Positions 1-12,600 of a stretch of 64,000 nt of DNA are shown here, one piece after another. Origin of the DNA: Ulva prolifera (taxonomy: Eukaryota > Chlorophyta > Ulvophyceae > Ulvales > Ulvaceae). The first letter of the stretch is position 1. Each line of letters starts with the position of its first letter. The stretch spans positions 3,607,999 through 3,671,998 of the forward strand of contig CM041197.1 in the NCBI GenBank assembly GCA_023078555.1. Reading direction: 5' to 3'. The notes under the pieces were generated by a model. That model had not been told where the DNA came from. It did no database searches and saw nothing but the letters and a program-made list of their open reading frames with translations. The position numbers and the translations under genes are program-made.

Positions 1-1474
1 CGCTCGCACCGCCACTGCCGGAGTTGTGGTGTGCGCGGATCAGACTCGCGCGCCCCGACGGCATCGCGTCGATCTCGCCACTGCCGGGCAGCTGCCGCGG
101 GGCATCCGCGTCGCCGTACTCCGTCTTGATCCGCGCTGAGCCGTACCGCATGCGCTGCTGCTGGGACGTGAGGATGCTGCGCGCTGAGCGCGAACTCCCG
201 GTCGCGCCGGTCGTGCCGACGGCGCCGTTGCTGACACACACCGGCGCTGACACATCTCGGCCGGCCGCAATCTGGCTCTGCACGAGCGAGAACGTCCGCG
301 GGGAGAGGATCTCTGACTCGGACTGCGACAGCTGCGTCAGGCCGGACAGGTTGCGCTGGATCGGCTCGGACAGGGCCTTGTGCCGCATGCTGGGCACGCT
401 GCGCGTCGTGGTACCACCACTGCGGCCGGCGCCGGGGCCCCGCGGGGGCTGGGGCTGGTGATGGTGCATCGACGGCCCGGCGAATGCGGAGGAGGGGAAA
501 TACTGGAAGGCGGCGCTGCCGGCGGCGGCCGGGCTGCCGGTGTCCGGGGGCCGCGCGCCGCCGTTCGTGTTGGGCGATTCTGTCGGCGGGAGGTAGCAGT
601 TGGTCATGAGCTGGAATGCGAGCGGCGACGCAGGCTCCCACGTGTTGTTGCGTGGTTGCTGCTGCGCCTGCTGCGGCGGCGGCGCGTGCAGGCGCTTCAG
701 GCTCTGCGTCGCGCCGAGCAGCGGGCCCGTCTCCTCGTGGAAGTCGCCCGTGTAGCCACGACCGCCATCGAAGAAGGCCCGGCCACTGTCCCCGCCGCTC
801 ACGCTGCCGCCGCGCGTGCTGCGCGTTAGGGACAGCGGAGACTGCGGCAGCCCGAGGGGCACCGAGCGCGCCGCCCGCATCGTGTCCCCAAACGTGTCTG
901 GGGACACCTCCCCCGTCACGTCGCACGAGGTCGTGCCGGTGAGGCTTGTGGACTCACTCATGCGCCGTGCTGGGGAGCCGCGCGGCGGCAGCGCACGCAT
1001 GCGGCCCGACGCGGAGCGCACCGGCGGCAGCGGCGCCGTCGGCGCGCGCACCATCGCCGCAGGGCTGCGCGAGTGGCGGCCGTTCTCTTGGAACGGGTAC
1101 CGGAAGTTGGTGCGGGCGGAGGGTCCACGCAATGCGATCGCCGCAGCATCATACGCCCGCGCGGCCTCCTCTGCAGTGTCAAACGTGCCCAGCCAGCGCC
1201 GGGTGGAGCGTGTCGGGTCGCGGATTTCGGCTGCCCACTTGCCCCACGGCCGCTGCCGCACACCCCTGTAGCCGCTCCGGTTCTTGTTGGGGTTGTCGGC
1301 GGCCTTGCCGACGACTTCGGTGGACTGAACAATCTGGATAGCGATGGCGGGGGCCGTAGGGCCGCCGGCGGCAGCCGCAGCCGCAACGTGCGCGTAGGGG
1401 TTGAACATCGGCCCCGCATCCTCCACGTGGCCGTGGTCTGGCGGCGCGTAGCGATTGCCATCTGGAACGGACAT
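1..1474 (-). CDS. AP2/ERF-domain transcription factor, 3' end cut by window edge
   Basis: Reading the minus strand from the ATG at 1474 gives one frame with no stop to the window edge (at least 491 codons). Residues about 69-128 form a single AP2/ERF domain: it opens [19 protein letters not shown] and goes on with [19 protein letters not shown], the beta-sheet and RAYD helix of the plant family. Ala at domain position 14 and Asp at 19 fit the ERF rather than the DREB class. Known role of the family: nuclear factor binding GCC-box-like promoter DNA; its targets here are unknown. The domain is followed by more than 350 low-complexity residues rich in Ser, Gly, Pro, Gln and His, typical of a regulatory tail. 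The start was chosen because it is the first ATG of the frame and lies in a GCCGCCATGT context; a later in-frame Met is at residue 23. Only one AP2 repeat is seen, and the C-terminus lies outside the window. Confidence 0.9.
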   Translation of the reverse strand, partial: MSVPDGNRYAPPDHGHVEDAGPMFNPYAHVAAAAAAGGPTAPAIAIQIVQSTEVVGKAADNPNKNRSGYRGVRQRPWGKWAAEIRDPTRSTRRWLGTFDTAEEAARAYDAAAIALRGPSARTNFRYPFQENGRHSRSPAAMVRAPTAPLPPVRSASGRMRALPPRGSPARRMSESTSLTGTTSCDVTGEVSPDTFGDTMRAARSVPLGLPQSPLSLTRSTRGGSVSGGDSGRAFFDGGRGYTGDFHEETGPLLGATQSLKRLHAPPPQQAQQQPRNNTWEPASPLAFQLMTNCYLPPTESPNTNGGARPPDTGSPAAAGSAAFQYFPSSAFAGPSMHHHQPQPPRGPGAGRSGGTTTRSVPSMRHKALSEPIQRNLSGLTQLSQSESEILSPRTFSLVQSQIAAGRDVSAPVCVSNGAVGTTGATGSSRSARSILTSQQQRMRYGSARIKTEYGDADAPRQLPGSGEIDAMPSGRASLIRAHHNSGSGGAS

Positions 1475-4400
1475 GGCGGCGTTGGCCGTGGCCCTGTGGG
1501 CACAGAAATGCCTCGGCTGTGGCTGCTAACCTGGGCCGCGTGGGGCACTGGCGGTGGACCTGTACAGCAAACTCCGGGGTGAACAGCCGGTTACAGCGTG
1601 ACCTTACTTGAGTACCAGGCCAGAGTGGGTTTCTGGGGGCCGAGCGGAGGGGGAGGCAGATTGGTCAGGCAGTGTCAGGAAAGCAGCCAGAGAAGCAGCC
1701 TGTCTCTGCAAGTGCAGAACCACGCAGTGTGTCATCTGGATGTCACTCTCATAACTGTAATTTGAAATGGGACTCGCCTTGAGATTGGCCTCATGGTGAT
1801 GTGAAACGCAACACCCCGTGTGCGAGAATGCGCATGCTCGCCAGCTTGATGCCGAAAAACATGTGCTTACTGTGATGGTGATGGCGAATGCAGGGCCAGG
1901 TATTGGCGGCGTGGTCTGCACAGTGGGTATCTCCCGATGGCGGGGTGCGAGCCCCTACATAACGGCACGTCAGGGGCCAGGCACACGGAGAAGCCCTACT
2001 CTTTGGATGGATATTCTCGCGTGGGAAGGACTGTGGGTCGCTGCACTCGCTCTGAAGAGTGCGCTGCTTGTGCACAGTCTCTCCTGCGGGCGACACGAAC
2101 GAGGCGTAACGGTCAGCAAGAAGCACTGCCTGAAAAAAATATTATTTTTTCACATCCGCTACGGAAATCTCTGCTAATCTTTGGCTACAATGTATACGGA
2201 ATGATGTGCTACGGGCGCGTTCGCGGCATAGGCGGAGATGCGACTGGACAGTGGACATAAACGCTGTCCGAGGCGCAAGCTGATGTAAGGCCAGCAGCTA
2301 CTTTAAGCAACAAGAATCATAGGAGCTGCGCTGTTTCAACAATGCGTGAGCCGCTTGGCGTCGGAGGAATGATGTAACAACGTGACCGAGCCTGGCGAGG
2401 CCATGCTGATGGCAATTGCCAGGTGCGAGAAGTGCTGCCTTGACCGTCATATCAACGCATATCTGATCAAATGCCTCACAATATATCATTCTGAAAGTTT
2501 CTCCCGTACAAACAGTGCTGCCCAGGGGGGTGGTAAATGCCTTGCCCTCTTGCGAGGCCTCCACACAACGATTAACGTCTGCAATCACGACGAGAATCAA
2601 GAAAAGCTAAAAACGTATATCTTGGAGGGACGCCTGTGAAAGCCAAGAGGCGCGCATTCGTAAAATTTCCGCCGAGGAAATGAACATCATGCACCGCGAG
2701 GTGACGCAGTGGGTGACGACCAGATATGAAGAGCGGTCCATCGTCAGCCAAAGTGATATAAATATTGACATTCTCTCAAGTAGGAGTTGTCTGGCGTCAA
2801 TAAGGGCGTTCGGGCAGCAAACGGTAGAATCACGAGCAGTTGCAAGTTACGGGTCCAAGCTGGGTCGGGAACTGACACGATAGAGCTATTGCCTGAATGC
2901 AGCGATCACGGCAGAGAGTCACACCTTCAACCTATGCGATGTTGCAAGTTGGTATCCTGATCGGTTATTTCACTTGGCTCGCAGAGGCAATTCACTTTCG
3001 GTGCGTGTCCATGGAAGCTTGATGTACTGTAGACCATACAACGCTCCTGCAATGTACTGATACCACGTGAAACACTGATTTGCAAGAGAACCAGCCGTTT
3101 TCTTGTTTGTGAAACGTGCTGCACTGTGCGGAGCTTGTAGACGTCGAATTACGTGTCGTTTAGTGGCGACAAGCACAAAGCATCTCCATGCTGCAGCAGC
3201 TTGGCAGCGACATGGTTTTCCGCATGATCTAAGAAATCCATAAGCTCGAAGACGTGGTAGGCTTGCTGAAAAAGTGATAGCTGCATCGTTATCTCACACG
3301 TGTCCTCGGGTCGCGGTCGGCAGTGCATCCGTCAAACACTTGATCAAAGGCTGTGCACCGTCGCCATCCGTAGCGTAGCCATGCAGGTCACCACGAACCA
3401 AGAAGCTATTGATGACAGGACCATGCGCATCGAGGTATGTATCCTCTGGCCTGTTCGGACCCATCGTCTGGGTCGGCGCTTCCTACAAAATGGTGGGCAT
3501 GGATCCAGTTCACCTTGTTTGCTTTTTCCAATATACCAGAAACCATGGTACAACGGGAAATTCGATCCCTTTGCGCTGCTGCCACTATTGAATATGCAGC
3601 TGAAAGTTGTAACGTGGTACGCCTGTCCGCATGCAGCGCGCGGACGTCGTCGGCTCCGGCTACATCCAGTTTCCACCACAGAAAGCATTTTCCGAGCAAA
3701 TTGAAGTCCAGCCTCCAACTGTGTCGGTGCGCTCATCGTACCTCGAACGTGGTTGACCCAGATGTCGACTTCAAAACCCGCACAGCCTGGTCGTATTTGA
3801 GCACATTTTTAGCATGGAATGTGTAGTTCTTCATCTCAGCAGAATTTTGTGCAAGTGTTGGGGCGGTCGCATGTGGTTGGTGCAACGTTGTTGAATCGCG
3901 GTTGTTCTGCCGGTTCACAGCATTGATGCCTTTGCAGCATGAGGCATTACCTGAGATGTATAACAGTGGAAGAACAGGATATGCTGCACCAGGACGGCAA
4001 TCAGCGCAGGTTCGTTCACCTCAACTTCTTCCTGACCATCCAATCTCTGCGGTGTTACCCACCGCATATTCAGAAGGTTCACTCAGCCACTCTGTATCGG
4101 TCCTCTAAATCCCTTTCCGCTGCCTCGTGATGATGACATGTCTGTGCCACGTTTTGATCCGTGTTTTGATTCTGTGATATGGATTCTTCCGCCAGCCAAT
4201 GCAACTTCTCACCTATACGTGGTGCATCCCCAGCTCTGCACCAGGACACATCCCAAATATTTTACCATGGCTTTCATTTTGATTCGCAATTCTGGCTAGG
4301 TCTGTTCACTACTCTCTTTCATGTCGGATGTAATCTTGCACCAAACTGGCGAATGTACCTATCATGTTGGCTTCTTGCGTTGCAGCCCTTTCTACACTGC

Positions 4401-4557
4401 TGCCCTGCGCTGGTCATCTGTCATGTTTCATGGGTCAATACAAAAACGATAAGATGCTCCGTTTCCGATTTAGGCCTGGTTCGGGTTCTGGTGGTAGGAG
4501 AAAATTTCACGCCCACACAATACTGGCTTGTAGATGCATCATCGCTGTTCACCACAG
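1475..4557. other. Stretch without a recognised gene
   Basis: Upstream of the AP2 gene (5' leader and promoter side) and before the RG-rich exon at 4558. Short open frames of 60-140 codons occur on both strands, but none shows a domain, a sustained codon bias or a matching splice pair. Some pieces around 3940-4110 on the plus strand could be upstream exons of the next gene; I could not prove it. No repeats of note. Confidence 0.5.
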
Positions 4558-5554
4558 GACAGGCTGCTGTGCAGGTGCCATATGCACCAAGGCCAGCCGG
4601 TGCGGGATCCTATGCTCCCCGACCGACCGCTGCAAACGCAAGACCTGCCCCACAGCAAACAGCACCATCCCACGCCACGTCTCGATCAGGTTCTGGCATG
4701 CGGGGCGCACACTCTCCGGCAACAGGTGGATATGCCGCTCCCCAGAATGGGCGCGGAGATGCCCCCCGCGGCAACGGCTACGCCTCCGCTAATGGAATGG
4801 ACCCCTCTGCGGGGAACTCATACCGTGGCCCTGCTCCTGCACGTGGCGCTGGTATGGCGTCTGGACGGGGCGGCCGTGGGACAACTGGGCGTGGACCGTC
4901 GCAGAACATGGCTAGGTGTGTGCTTGACTACTGCCAACTGGCCATGCATGTGAGCCCTGTCCGTCGCCACAGTCTTCTGAGCCTCATCTCAGGTGAATGT
5001 GATGTCGGCAGTGGCTTGACGTCGGCAATAGATCCAAGTCGACTAGGGATTTGTGGGTTTCGTCAAGTATATCAATGGCCTCGCTGAATTTCCGTTTTTT
5101 CATTGAGTGGTGTGTTGTGTGTGGCGCATTCGTGACACCAGTGCTCTGGCTATACGTCTCTAGGCATGCATGGCATGGGCAACGGGGCAGAGTGTGATGT
5201 CCGTCGTGGTGCTGCAGGCAGGGAGGTACAGGAGAAGCTCCGATGCAGCACCGCAGTGCGAGCGGCGGCGGCGGCGGTGCTGCACCCATGCACTCCGCTG
5301 CTGGCCGCGGCCGTGGTGGAGGCTACGCGCAGCAGCAGCAGCAGCAGCAGCGGCCAGTCATGGAGCGGGCGCCTGTGCAGCCGTATGCGCCTGCGGCGAG
5401 GCCGCCCGCTCAAGCTCGCCCGGCAGCGCCTCGGCCGGCAGCTCCGGCCCCGCAGGCGCCCCCCTCGCTGCCTGGCAGCAACGAAGGGGACGGCGTCCTG
5501 ACGCGGTCGCAGCTGAAGCGGCTCCGCAAGAAGAAGCGCGATGGCAAGGCGTAA
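4558..5554 (+). CDS. Gly/Arg/Pro-rich probable RNA-binding protein, C-terminal exons
   Basis: Two exons are supported. The first starts after a CACAG acceptor (exon from 4558) and runs to GCTAG/GTGTGT (donor at 4916). The second starts after CGCAG at 5256 and ends with TAA at 5552-5554. The phases match (2 bases plus 1), so the frame is continuous across a 341-nt intron. The product has PYAPRPAG-type and SYRGP repeats, several RGG/GRGG boxes, a run of seven Gln from (CAG)7 at 5330-5350, an Ala/Pro-rich stretch, and a basic tail LTRSQLKRLRKKKRDGKA that looks like a nuclear-localisation or RNA-binding tail. RGG boxes are known RNA and protein contact modules, so an RNA-granule or mRNP role is inferred. 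No RRM, KH or helicase fold is seen in these exons. Frame 0 stays open back to 4179, but that part looks intronic; the N-terminus is not found. Family not recognised. Confidence 0.6.
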
Positions 5555-8500
5555 GAAGTGTGCATGTGCGAGGCCTGGGATGTCGCCTCGTAAGTCTGGG
5601 ATGGCGCCCTCATGGGCGAGGAGGAGTTGGCGGTGTGTCGATTCGGAGAGTTTGCGGGGTGGCGTAGTCCCATCTTCATCCCGACATGAGACGGGCCGCG
5701 TTGACATGCTTAAAACGATGTGGCTATTTCTAAATGGACATCGGCAGTTTCTCGAGTGCTTGCAATGCCTGATGCCGCGTATCTGAGGAATATTTGCAAC
5801 AGCGCTGTGCCTGGGCGGAAGCGGCAGGCAGGCTCTGCAGCATCTTATAAGTTGTGTGTGGTGATCCCAGGAGGACCCGCTGCGTGCCTCGCCGCGCATC
5901 ACCTCGGTGCACGGGCATGATTTCCGGGTATCAGGCATCTCACAGGCCCAGGTTTGAGGCCCATGGCGCTTTAAAGCTTGACAGCATGTTCACTTGTGCC
6001 CCCCCCCCCCACCACACACAGATTTTTCAAGGAAGAGGTCCAGGGTTGAATGGGCCCCGGTTGTTGCATTGGCGTAGTTGACTGAGGACCGGCTGACACC
6101 TTGCCACCTTGCTGTCCGTAGTCTCTGCTCTCTCTCTCTGCTCTCCGTCCCTGGCGCTGCTCTCTGCTCCCTGTTTGCTACCTGGAACTCATGGTAGGTG
6201 GTGGTGCTGTCTGCGGCTGCAATATTGCGGGTGATGGCTTCCTGGGTGCCTGCATTCCTGAGCCTCCGTCCTTAGCCTGCGATATGAAGATACTGATCAT
6301 TGGTAGTTCTCAGTGCGTTGTGATGTTTGACATATGCACCACGATGAGGTACAGGCCCGCTTTGGTGCGATGACTGATTCATCTTCTGTGCGATGCAATA
6401 TGTTTCACCTTCGAACCATTCAATCTCATCTGCTGCGAGATGATTCTCATGAACGGAGCAGACGCGCCCGATGGCCATGGGTATCCTTTCTACAGTTCTC
6501 CACCACCTTGCATCCGCAATTCAGGACTTACATACTTTGCCTCTACCCCGCTATGGTATCTGATCAGGATTGAGAGCGCCACGTGCGCAATGTGCAGGCA
6601 ACACCAGCGCTCGACGGCGGAGCAGTGTGGCAGTCGCGTGATGCATCCTGCTGTGAGGTGCCTAGTTCACAGTGAAAATACGGAACGTCACAATCCGACG
6701 CGGAGTTTTCGGACGTCAGCAGCGGCTCTTAACGAAGTGATTACTTGTGATTGGTCCGTTTTCATTGTGAATTATGACATGCCCCGACATTCTTGACATC
6801 CGCTGGTGGAGCTGGTGGCAATGAACTCGAGATCTGTTCATGAACAGCCCATCAATTGCCACGATACCGCGGTACATATCTTGAGACACACCATGGATCT
6901 GGCCAGATCAGCAGCACTTGCAGTGCCTGTCGTAACAGTGTCGTTACATGATCGACCACGGCCGTCTCATCTGTCTCTGGCCAGACGTACACCGCAAACA
7001 TGGCCAGTGTGCAAGTACTCCGCAAACATCTCTACTTCACTGCCGCCATGGCACGCCTGTTCCGGAAGTCAAGAAGAGTACAGACGTGCACCGCATGCAC
7101 GGTCCTGGCGCAGAGCATGCATTGCACACGTGGCAGTTGATGTGCATGCATGTTCACTGTGCGCATGTATGCTGTCAGGCTGCTGCCACTCAGCAGCACT
7201 GAGGCTACAGATCTGATGCAATCGCACATGAACGCAAGCAAATGCAAATCAGACGGACGAAAATTACAAAAAAAGACTTTGAAGAGGCAGGATGCATCAC
7301 ACAGTGTTACAGTGCACCACCATCGATGTGATCACGTCAACACAGATGAAATGAACTGACTGTCCAACTGGCCATGAAACATGAGAGGGTCCGAGCACAT
7401 GTTGGTGTGCCCTGTCCTGCTGCACACTTATCTCTACAGATAAACTCCTAGTACCAACCAGTTTCTCACACAAGTACTAGTGCAGCTGCAGCTGCAGCAT
7501 TCATATGGACAACTAGGGCCCCTTCATCAACAAAGAATCCACTAGTTCATCTGTTTGTTTTCGCTGTGGCCATGGGCAACCAGATGTTCGTCATGCTCTG
7601 CTGCAACTGGCTGGGCCCACCCTCATGAGGGCAGCTGAACCATGCATTTGCAGGAGCTGAATCATTGCTGTGTGATGCATGCTGTGTGTGATGCATGCTG
7701 TTGCTGACGGTTTTGTTGCAGCTGACCTAGATTCCTGAGGCAAAGGTTTTCAACTACAGCTGTTCTGGCCATGAAGCGAGTCCACAGAGGTGTGCTCAAA
7801 GGTGTGCTCAAACCTCTGCGGGGAAGGGAGTGGAGGGGATGGCAGCACGGGCAGAGGGGCCATAAATGGCCTTTGGTGCCATAGATGGCATTTCAGCTGG
7901 AAATCTATCTGTTCAAGATGTGTATCACACCACCAAGGGACAGCACACATTGCAGCACACTTATATGACATGACGTGTGTGATATTATAAGTCATTCATA
8001 CAGCCCTGAACTGCATGTAAGTTACAGCACGCTGGCTTAGTCATCACATTCTGCCTCAGCTTCGCTTCCCCAGCAGCTGCCACTTCTCAGCCATGTACAT
8101 GGCTTACAGCGGCGAGGGTTACCTGCCTCTTCACAGGGCCTTCATCTGCATCTTAGTGTACATGCATGTATGGCCTGCCTCCATCAACTTGAGTCTGCGG
8201 AATGCATCAATTTAAAGGGCAGCCGAAGGGAGCGGCCCCAGGTCTGTCCAACTGAGCCATCAGCCTCGCGCCACCTGACCCACAACTGACTGCGACCATG
8301 TGTATGTAAGAGGTGGAGTCACCATGTCAATGGTGCACACCGACAAGCAGGTCCCGCAAGCAGGCCCCAGGCCCCGCCAAGCTGGCAACTCATCTTCACT
8401 TCACTTTAAATCCAGGTCTCAAACTATGCTTTAAATTGGCTTGAGCAGAGGACAGCCTGCATTGCACGCCACTCTCTCTGTCATCACCAATGACAAATAC

Positions 8501-8637
8501 ACATGCAAAGTGGTTGGTCTGAGTCTGGTGGCTGCACATTTCCTGTGGTGCTACACTTCCTCCTATATCACATCCTGTTAGAGTCTCCACTTGGTCTTCT
8601 TCAGGTGCCTCGCAGTCATCACCCCTGCTCTACAATA

Positions 8638-8665
8638 CCCCCCCCCCCCCCCCCCCCCCCCCCCC
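8638..8665. repeat. Uninterrupted poly-C run, 28 nt
   Basis: Twenty-eight consecutive C on the plus strand. On the complementary strand this is G28, able to form a G-quadruplex; in C-rich form an i-motif. Such runs are unstable in replication and sequencing, so the length is uncertain. Confidence 0.85.
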
Positions 8666-8712
8666 GAGTGTCCGGAAAAGCGAAGCAATTCTGAACACAC
8701 TTAGCCGTATCC

Positions 8713-8760
8713 CGAAGAGGACATTGACGACTCCGAATGCCTAGGACCACATGCAGAAGG
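8713..8760 (+). repeat. Copy of short dispersed repeat (GACATTGACAACTCCGAA family)
   Basis: The core reads GAGGACATTGACGACTCCGA followed by a GGACCACATGC motif. Closely related cores are found at about 40749-40780, 45981-45998 and, inverted, at 57947-57972. The 40.7-kb copy also shares the GGGACCACATGC flank. Origin unknown; it may be the end of a mobile element. Confidence 0.5.
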
Positions 8761-9645
8761 GGCAATCCACCCGGAGGGGGGGACAGAAACCCAGGTGGTT
8801 TACCTGGGTCAAACAAACGTGTCCACAGGGAACCTGTGCAATGGCGCAGGCTCACGTACTTTGACCACATTATAAAGATTACACACGGCTATTACGGCTA
8901 TGCAATCATGCATACATACACAGCATCCGGAGGACTTGACATTGTACACAGGCGCACAACACATGGCCGCTCTCACTGCCCCGACTCCCAAATCCAACAG
9001 CCAGCGACCTATATGCAGATGAGAACTACGCCGTGGGAGGCTCAAGCAGCCGGGTCTGAAGCCCCACTGTCCATACACCACCGCAGCCGTATGCATGGCC
9101 ACGCTTCACTGCAACACCTGGCGCGCGCTCATGCCAACGCTGCGGCCATCATTGCTACCCAGTTGAACAATTGCGCGTTGGCGCGGCAATCCACCGTGTT
9201 ACATCAGGCGGCCACACGGGAAAAAAAAATGCTGTTCGCAGAGGAAACAGCCTCGCCCATGGGCACATGGTTGCTGAAGCACCACAGCCACTTTCGAATC
9301 TCCACCACATCAGCCACGGTGAAGCGGAACGGCAGCTCACCCGCAGCTCACCCCTCCCCTCTGACGCAGCACGGCTGCGCTTCTACTCCCGGCACTGGCA
9401 GCCCGGCAACTGTAGCCACCCCCGCCCGGGACTTGCGGCACACCTTCCTTGGGCTTTGCAATCATAAACAGTAGCCCCTGCCGAGCACTAGGCCTGACCC
9501 AACATAAGAAAAACAGGGTCGAAACGAAAAATGCACAAATCCCCGCCATCGTTCCGGGGACATGGTCGCGAATACGCATGCTGTGCATGGCCACGTGTGC
9601 TGCAAAGCTGACACAGCCTGCTTTGCGGCGCAGCATGTCCAGCAC

Positions 9646-12600
9646 TCAGACCCTACAGGGGCCTTGTCCCCCTGCACTCTCCCCGTGGGCGCCTGTGGCC
9701 ACCTGCACCGCTTCACTCAGCTCCACATGATGATCCCCAACCACCATCCACGAGTCCAGGTGGAATGCAGCACAGAGGTGGCCCGCATCGCTGCACCGGA
9801 CAAAGTCATCCTCTACCATCGGCCACTGCGCATGCATTGCGCCACCGCTCCGCACCTCCACGGCTACCGCCGAATGCAATGAGAGCCCTTCAGCCACTGC
9901 CGCGCGGCCATTGTGCAGCGCACGCCGCACGTCCCGCAGCACCCCACCCCCGCCACCCCTCTGCCGCGCCAATTGGGGGTGATAGATGACCAGGCCCAGC
10001 GCGGCGGGGTCGCCACTGCGGCCATCCCCACTGCACCCCCCCTCACCGCTGAGCTTCGACTCGACCGCTCCGCTGCCCTCCTTTGCGCTCCCGCCTACCG
10101 GCCGGGAATAGCCAATACGCACCTCGTACATACAAACCCGGCCGACGCAAGCGAGGGATGATGCCGCGAGCACCGCGGCGAGGGTGCGCGGCAGCCGCGG
10201 CAGCCACAGCGCGCCCAGCGCGCGCAGCTCAGCACGCAGCGGCGCCGCGTCGGCGGACTCGAGGTGGTCCTCACACGCCCCCCACGCCTCGGCGGTATCG
10301 AGAATGTGGAACGGCACATTTGCGGAGAGGGCGGAGGGGGGGCGCGGGGGGCTGCGTGAGGGGGCGCGGCTGGACAGGCGACCGGGGAAGAGCAGTGGCA
10401 GATGGGGTGGCTTGACTGGGTGCCACACCGGCTCCAGGGCGCGCTGCAGCCAGTGCGGTGGGAAGCGGCGGGAGAGGAGCTCCAGCAGGGGCTGGAGCAG
10501 GTTGAGGGTGGGTGGCCGAGTGGGCTGGTTCTGGCTGTCGTGGCCTTGGGGGAAAGCAATCGTGTGCATCAGCCTGCAACATTGGGCAGGGTTACCGCGC
10601 ATGCCTTCACCAGGACCAGGGTTCTTCCTGGTCACAGCACGCACAGCATGCACAGCACACGGTGCCTCCTTAAGTCTTGGGCCGAGAAATCAGTGTGGTG
10701 CAACATGATGATGCCGTTGCACCTGAAGACAATCATTCCCTTTCGCAGATCTATGGTGCCAGGGCGGCTGTCCTGGGGTGTGTGGGAGGGCCGCAAAACC
10801 CAGAGGTGAGGGAAAATCACACCTGTGTAGCCAGTGCTTGAGGCGTGGGGCTGTGGCCAGGGAGAGGTCAGGGGGGGCTGTGGTCGGCGCCCAGTGGGCG
10901 TCCGCACCCCAGGCGCCGCCGCCGCAGAACTTGGCCCCAAGCAGCTCCCCCGCGGCCGCAACGCATGGAGCGCATGTGTGGCCCTGAAGACAGACACTCC
11001 CTATGATTGGTCATTGCAGCTGAACACGCCTCCTGTCATTCATGGCCACTGGAAACTCGACATGAACTTTGCTGTGAACTGCGGAGCCTTTTTGATCGAA
11101 TAACATGCATGTAGTCACAACAGGCAGACGCTCCGCAGCTCGGAGGCTCGGATGGCAAGAACAACACAGGTGTTCCCAGTGTATGGGTGATCGAAGTATC
11201 CTCAACCGAGCTCAAGTACACATACATAGCCGCAACGCGCAGTATTGCATTTCCAGCCGGGGGAGCCAGCTGTGAAGCTCACAGTGTCAATGGCAGAGCG
11301 GGGGCAGCCGGCATACAGCTAGGGTATCCATCAAAACATGCATGCACATTTCTGCACGTGTGCAACATGGAGCGGCGGACACCTGGTGCAACGACAACGC
11401 ATGTACTTCATGCATGACATCGGGACGCGGCAGGTGCATTGCCGCACCTGAGTGTAGGCCTCGTAGTCGTCACCCGCCGCGGTGCCGCAGGCAACGGAGT
11501 GGGAGAGCAGCGCGTGCGGCGAGGCCTTCAGCAGAGGCAGAGTGGCCACCAGCGTCGCGAGGAGCCCGCAGCGGTCCGGAGCGTGGCCGAGGTGTATGCG
11601 GTCGAACCGCAGCGGCACGGCGTCTGCGGAACCTCTGCCGCCGCCGCGGCCGTCGGCACCAGCGGCGCTGAGGGTACGATAAAGATGGCCACAGGGACCA
11701 CGACCGGGCGCGTCGCTGTGGGCCACCTGCAGCGGGCAGCATGTTTGCACGGGTGCTGGCACACACAAGTCTACGCCTGGACTTCACATGCAACGCAGCG
11801 TAGACGCACAGTTCTGGCTGCATGGGTGTGAGGTGGCAAAGGCGCACTGAGATGTGCAGCGCGCCGGCGTCCGTCAGTGTCTTCAGGGCCGCAGCGATGC
11901 GGTCGACGACTGCGAGGGCATACTCGTGTGCCCTCAAGCCACCCTCCTCGCCTGCGGAGATGTCCTGCAAACGATTTTTCTGCAATGCTGCGGGATGTCG
12001 GCGGATGGCCACCGCCTACAGGTCACAGGCACAGCAGGGACACCATGGCAGCATACAGGCGGGGCACCGTCATTCTCCATGCATATGATGAGGGCGGGCC
12101 AGTGAACACACGTGCACGCAGTTGCTACACACACTGTCACCGCTTACAGGGAAGTTGCCGTGGACACTCTGACACGGCAGAGTCCTGCAGGTGCACCTTC
12201 ATACCGATGTGGCTACAAGGGGAAACATGATGTGGACAAAAGACCTGCGGCGTACCGCAAACTGGGGGGTCTGTATCAGCTGCGCAAGGTCTGCAAGGCC
12301 ACCAGCCTCCCTTGCAGCCACCCGCGGGGCCTGTGAATGCATGGTGTCCGGGAGCACGTGGGTCAGGGTCATGTTCGTCTCCCAGCCGGCCTCAGCTCCC
12401 GCCAGGCCCGCGAACAACTCCTCCCCGGCCTCAGGGTCCGCCGCGCCGAACCCCACGAGTTCCTGTTCGTTCACCTCCGCGCCAACCCCGCATAATGTCG
12501 CGTACTTCTCCACGCACACCGCCGGCTCTAGCGTCGCGGCGGCAGCCGCCGCCGCCGGGCGCAGCGGCGGTGCCGCGGCGGAAGCGGAGGCCCCGCAGCC

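Larger units (their letters stand above)
5560..9640. other. Gene-poor stretch with simple repeats
   Basis: No convincing gene. It holds a short poly-C run near 6000, a CT-rich tract at about 6118-6175, a doubled GTGTGATGCATGCT motif near 7672-7702, a doubled AGGTGTGCTCAA near 7791-7812, the long poly-C run at 8638, and a small dispersed repeat at 8713. The open frame at 8737-9474 (plus, 245 codons) is low-complexity, starts inside that repeat and lacks family features; I do not call it. The 3' UTR of the DUF4470 gene probably reaches in from the right. Confidence 0.5.

Noticed and set aside
958..1548. Minus-strand frame of 196 codons over the AP2 gene
   Set aside because: It is the same region read one base off; the AP2 domain is only seen in the frame that starts at 1474.
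3540..3570. Possible tRNA T-arm (GGGAAATTCGATCCC)
   Set aside because: The loop lacks the TTC-R-A layout at the right place, and no acceptor, D or anticodon arms fit around it.
4179..4557. N-terminal extension of the RG-rich protein frame
   Set aside because: Open by chance; composition is unlike the exon that follows and a good acceptor lies at 4557.
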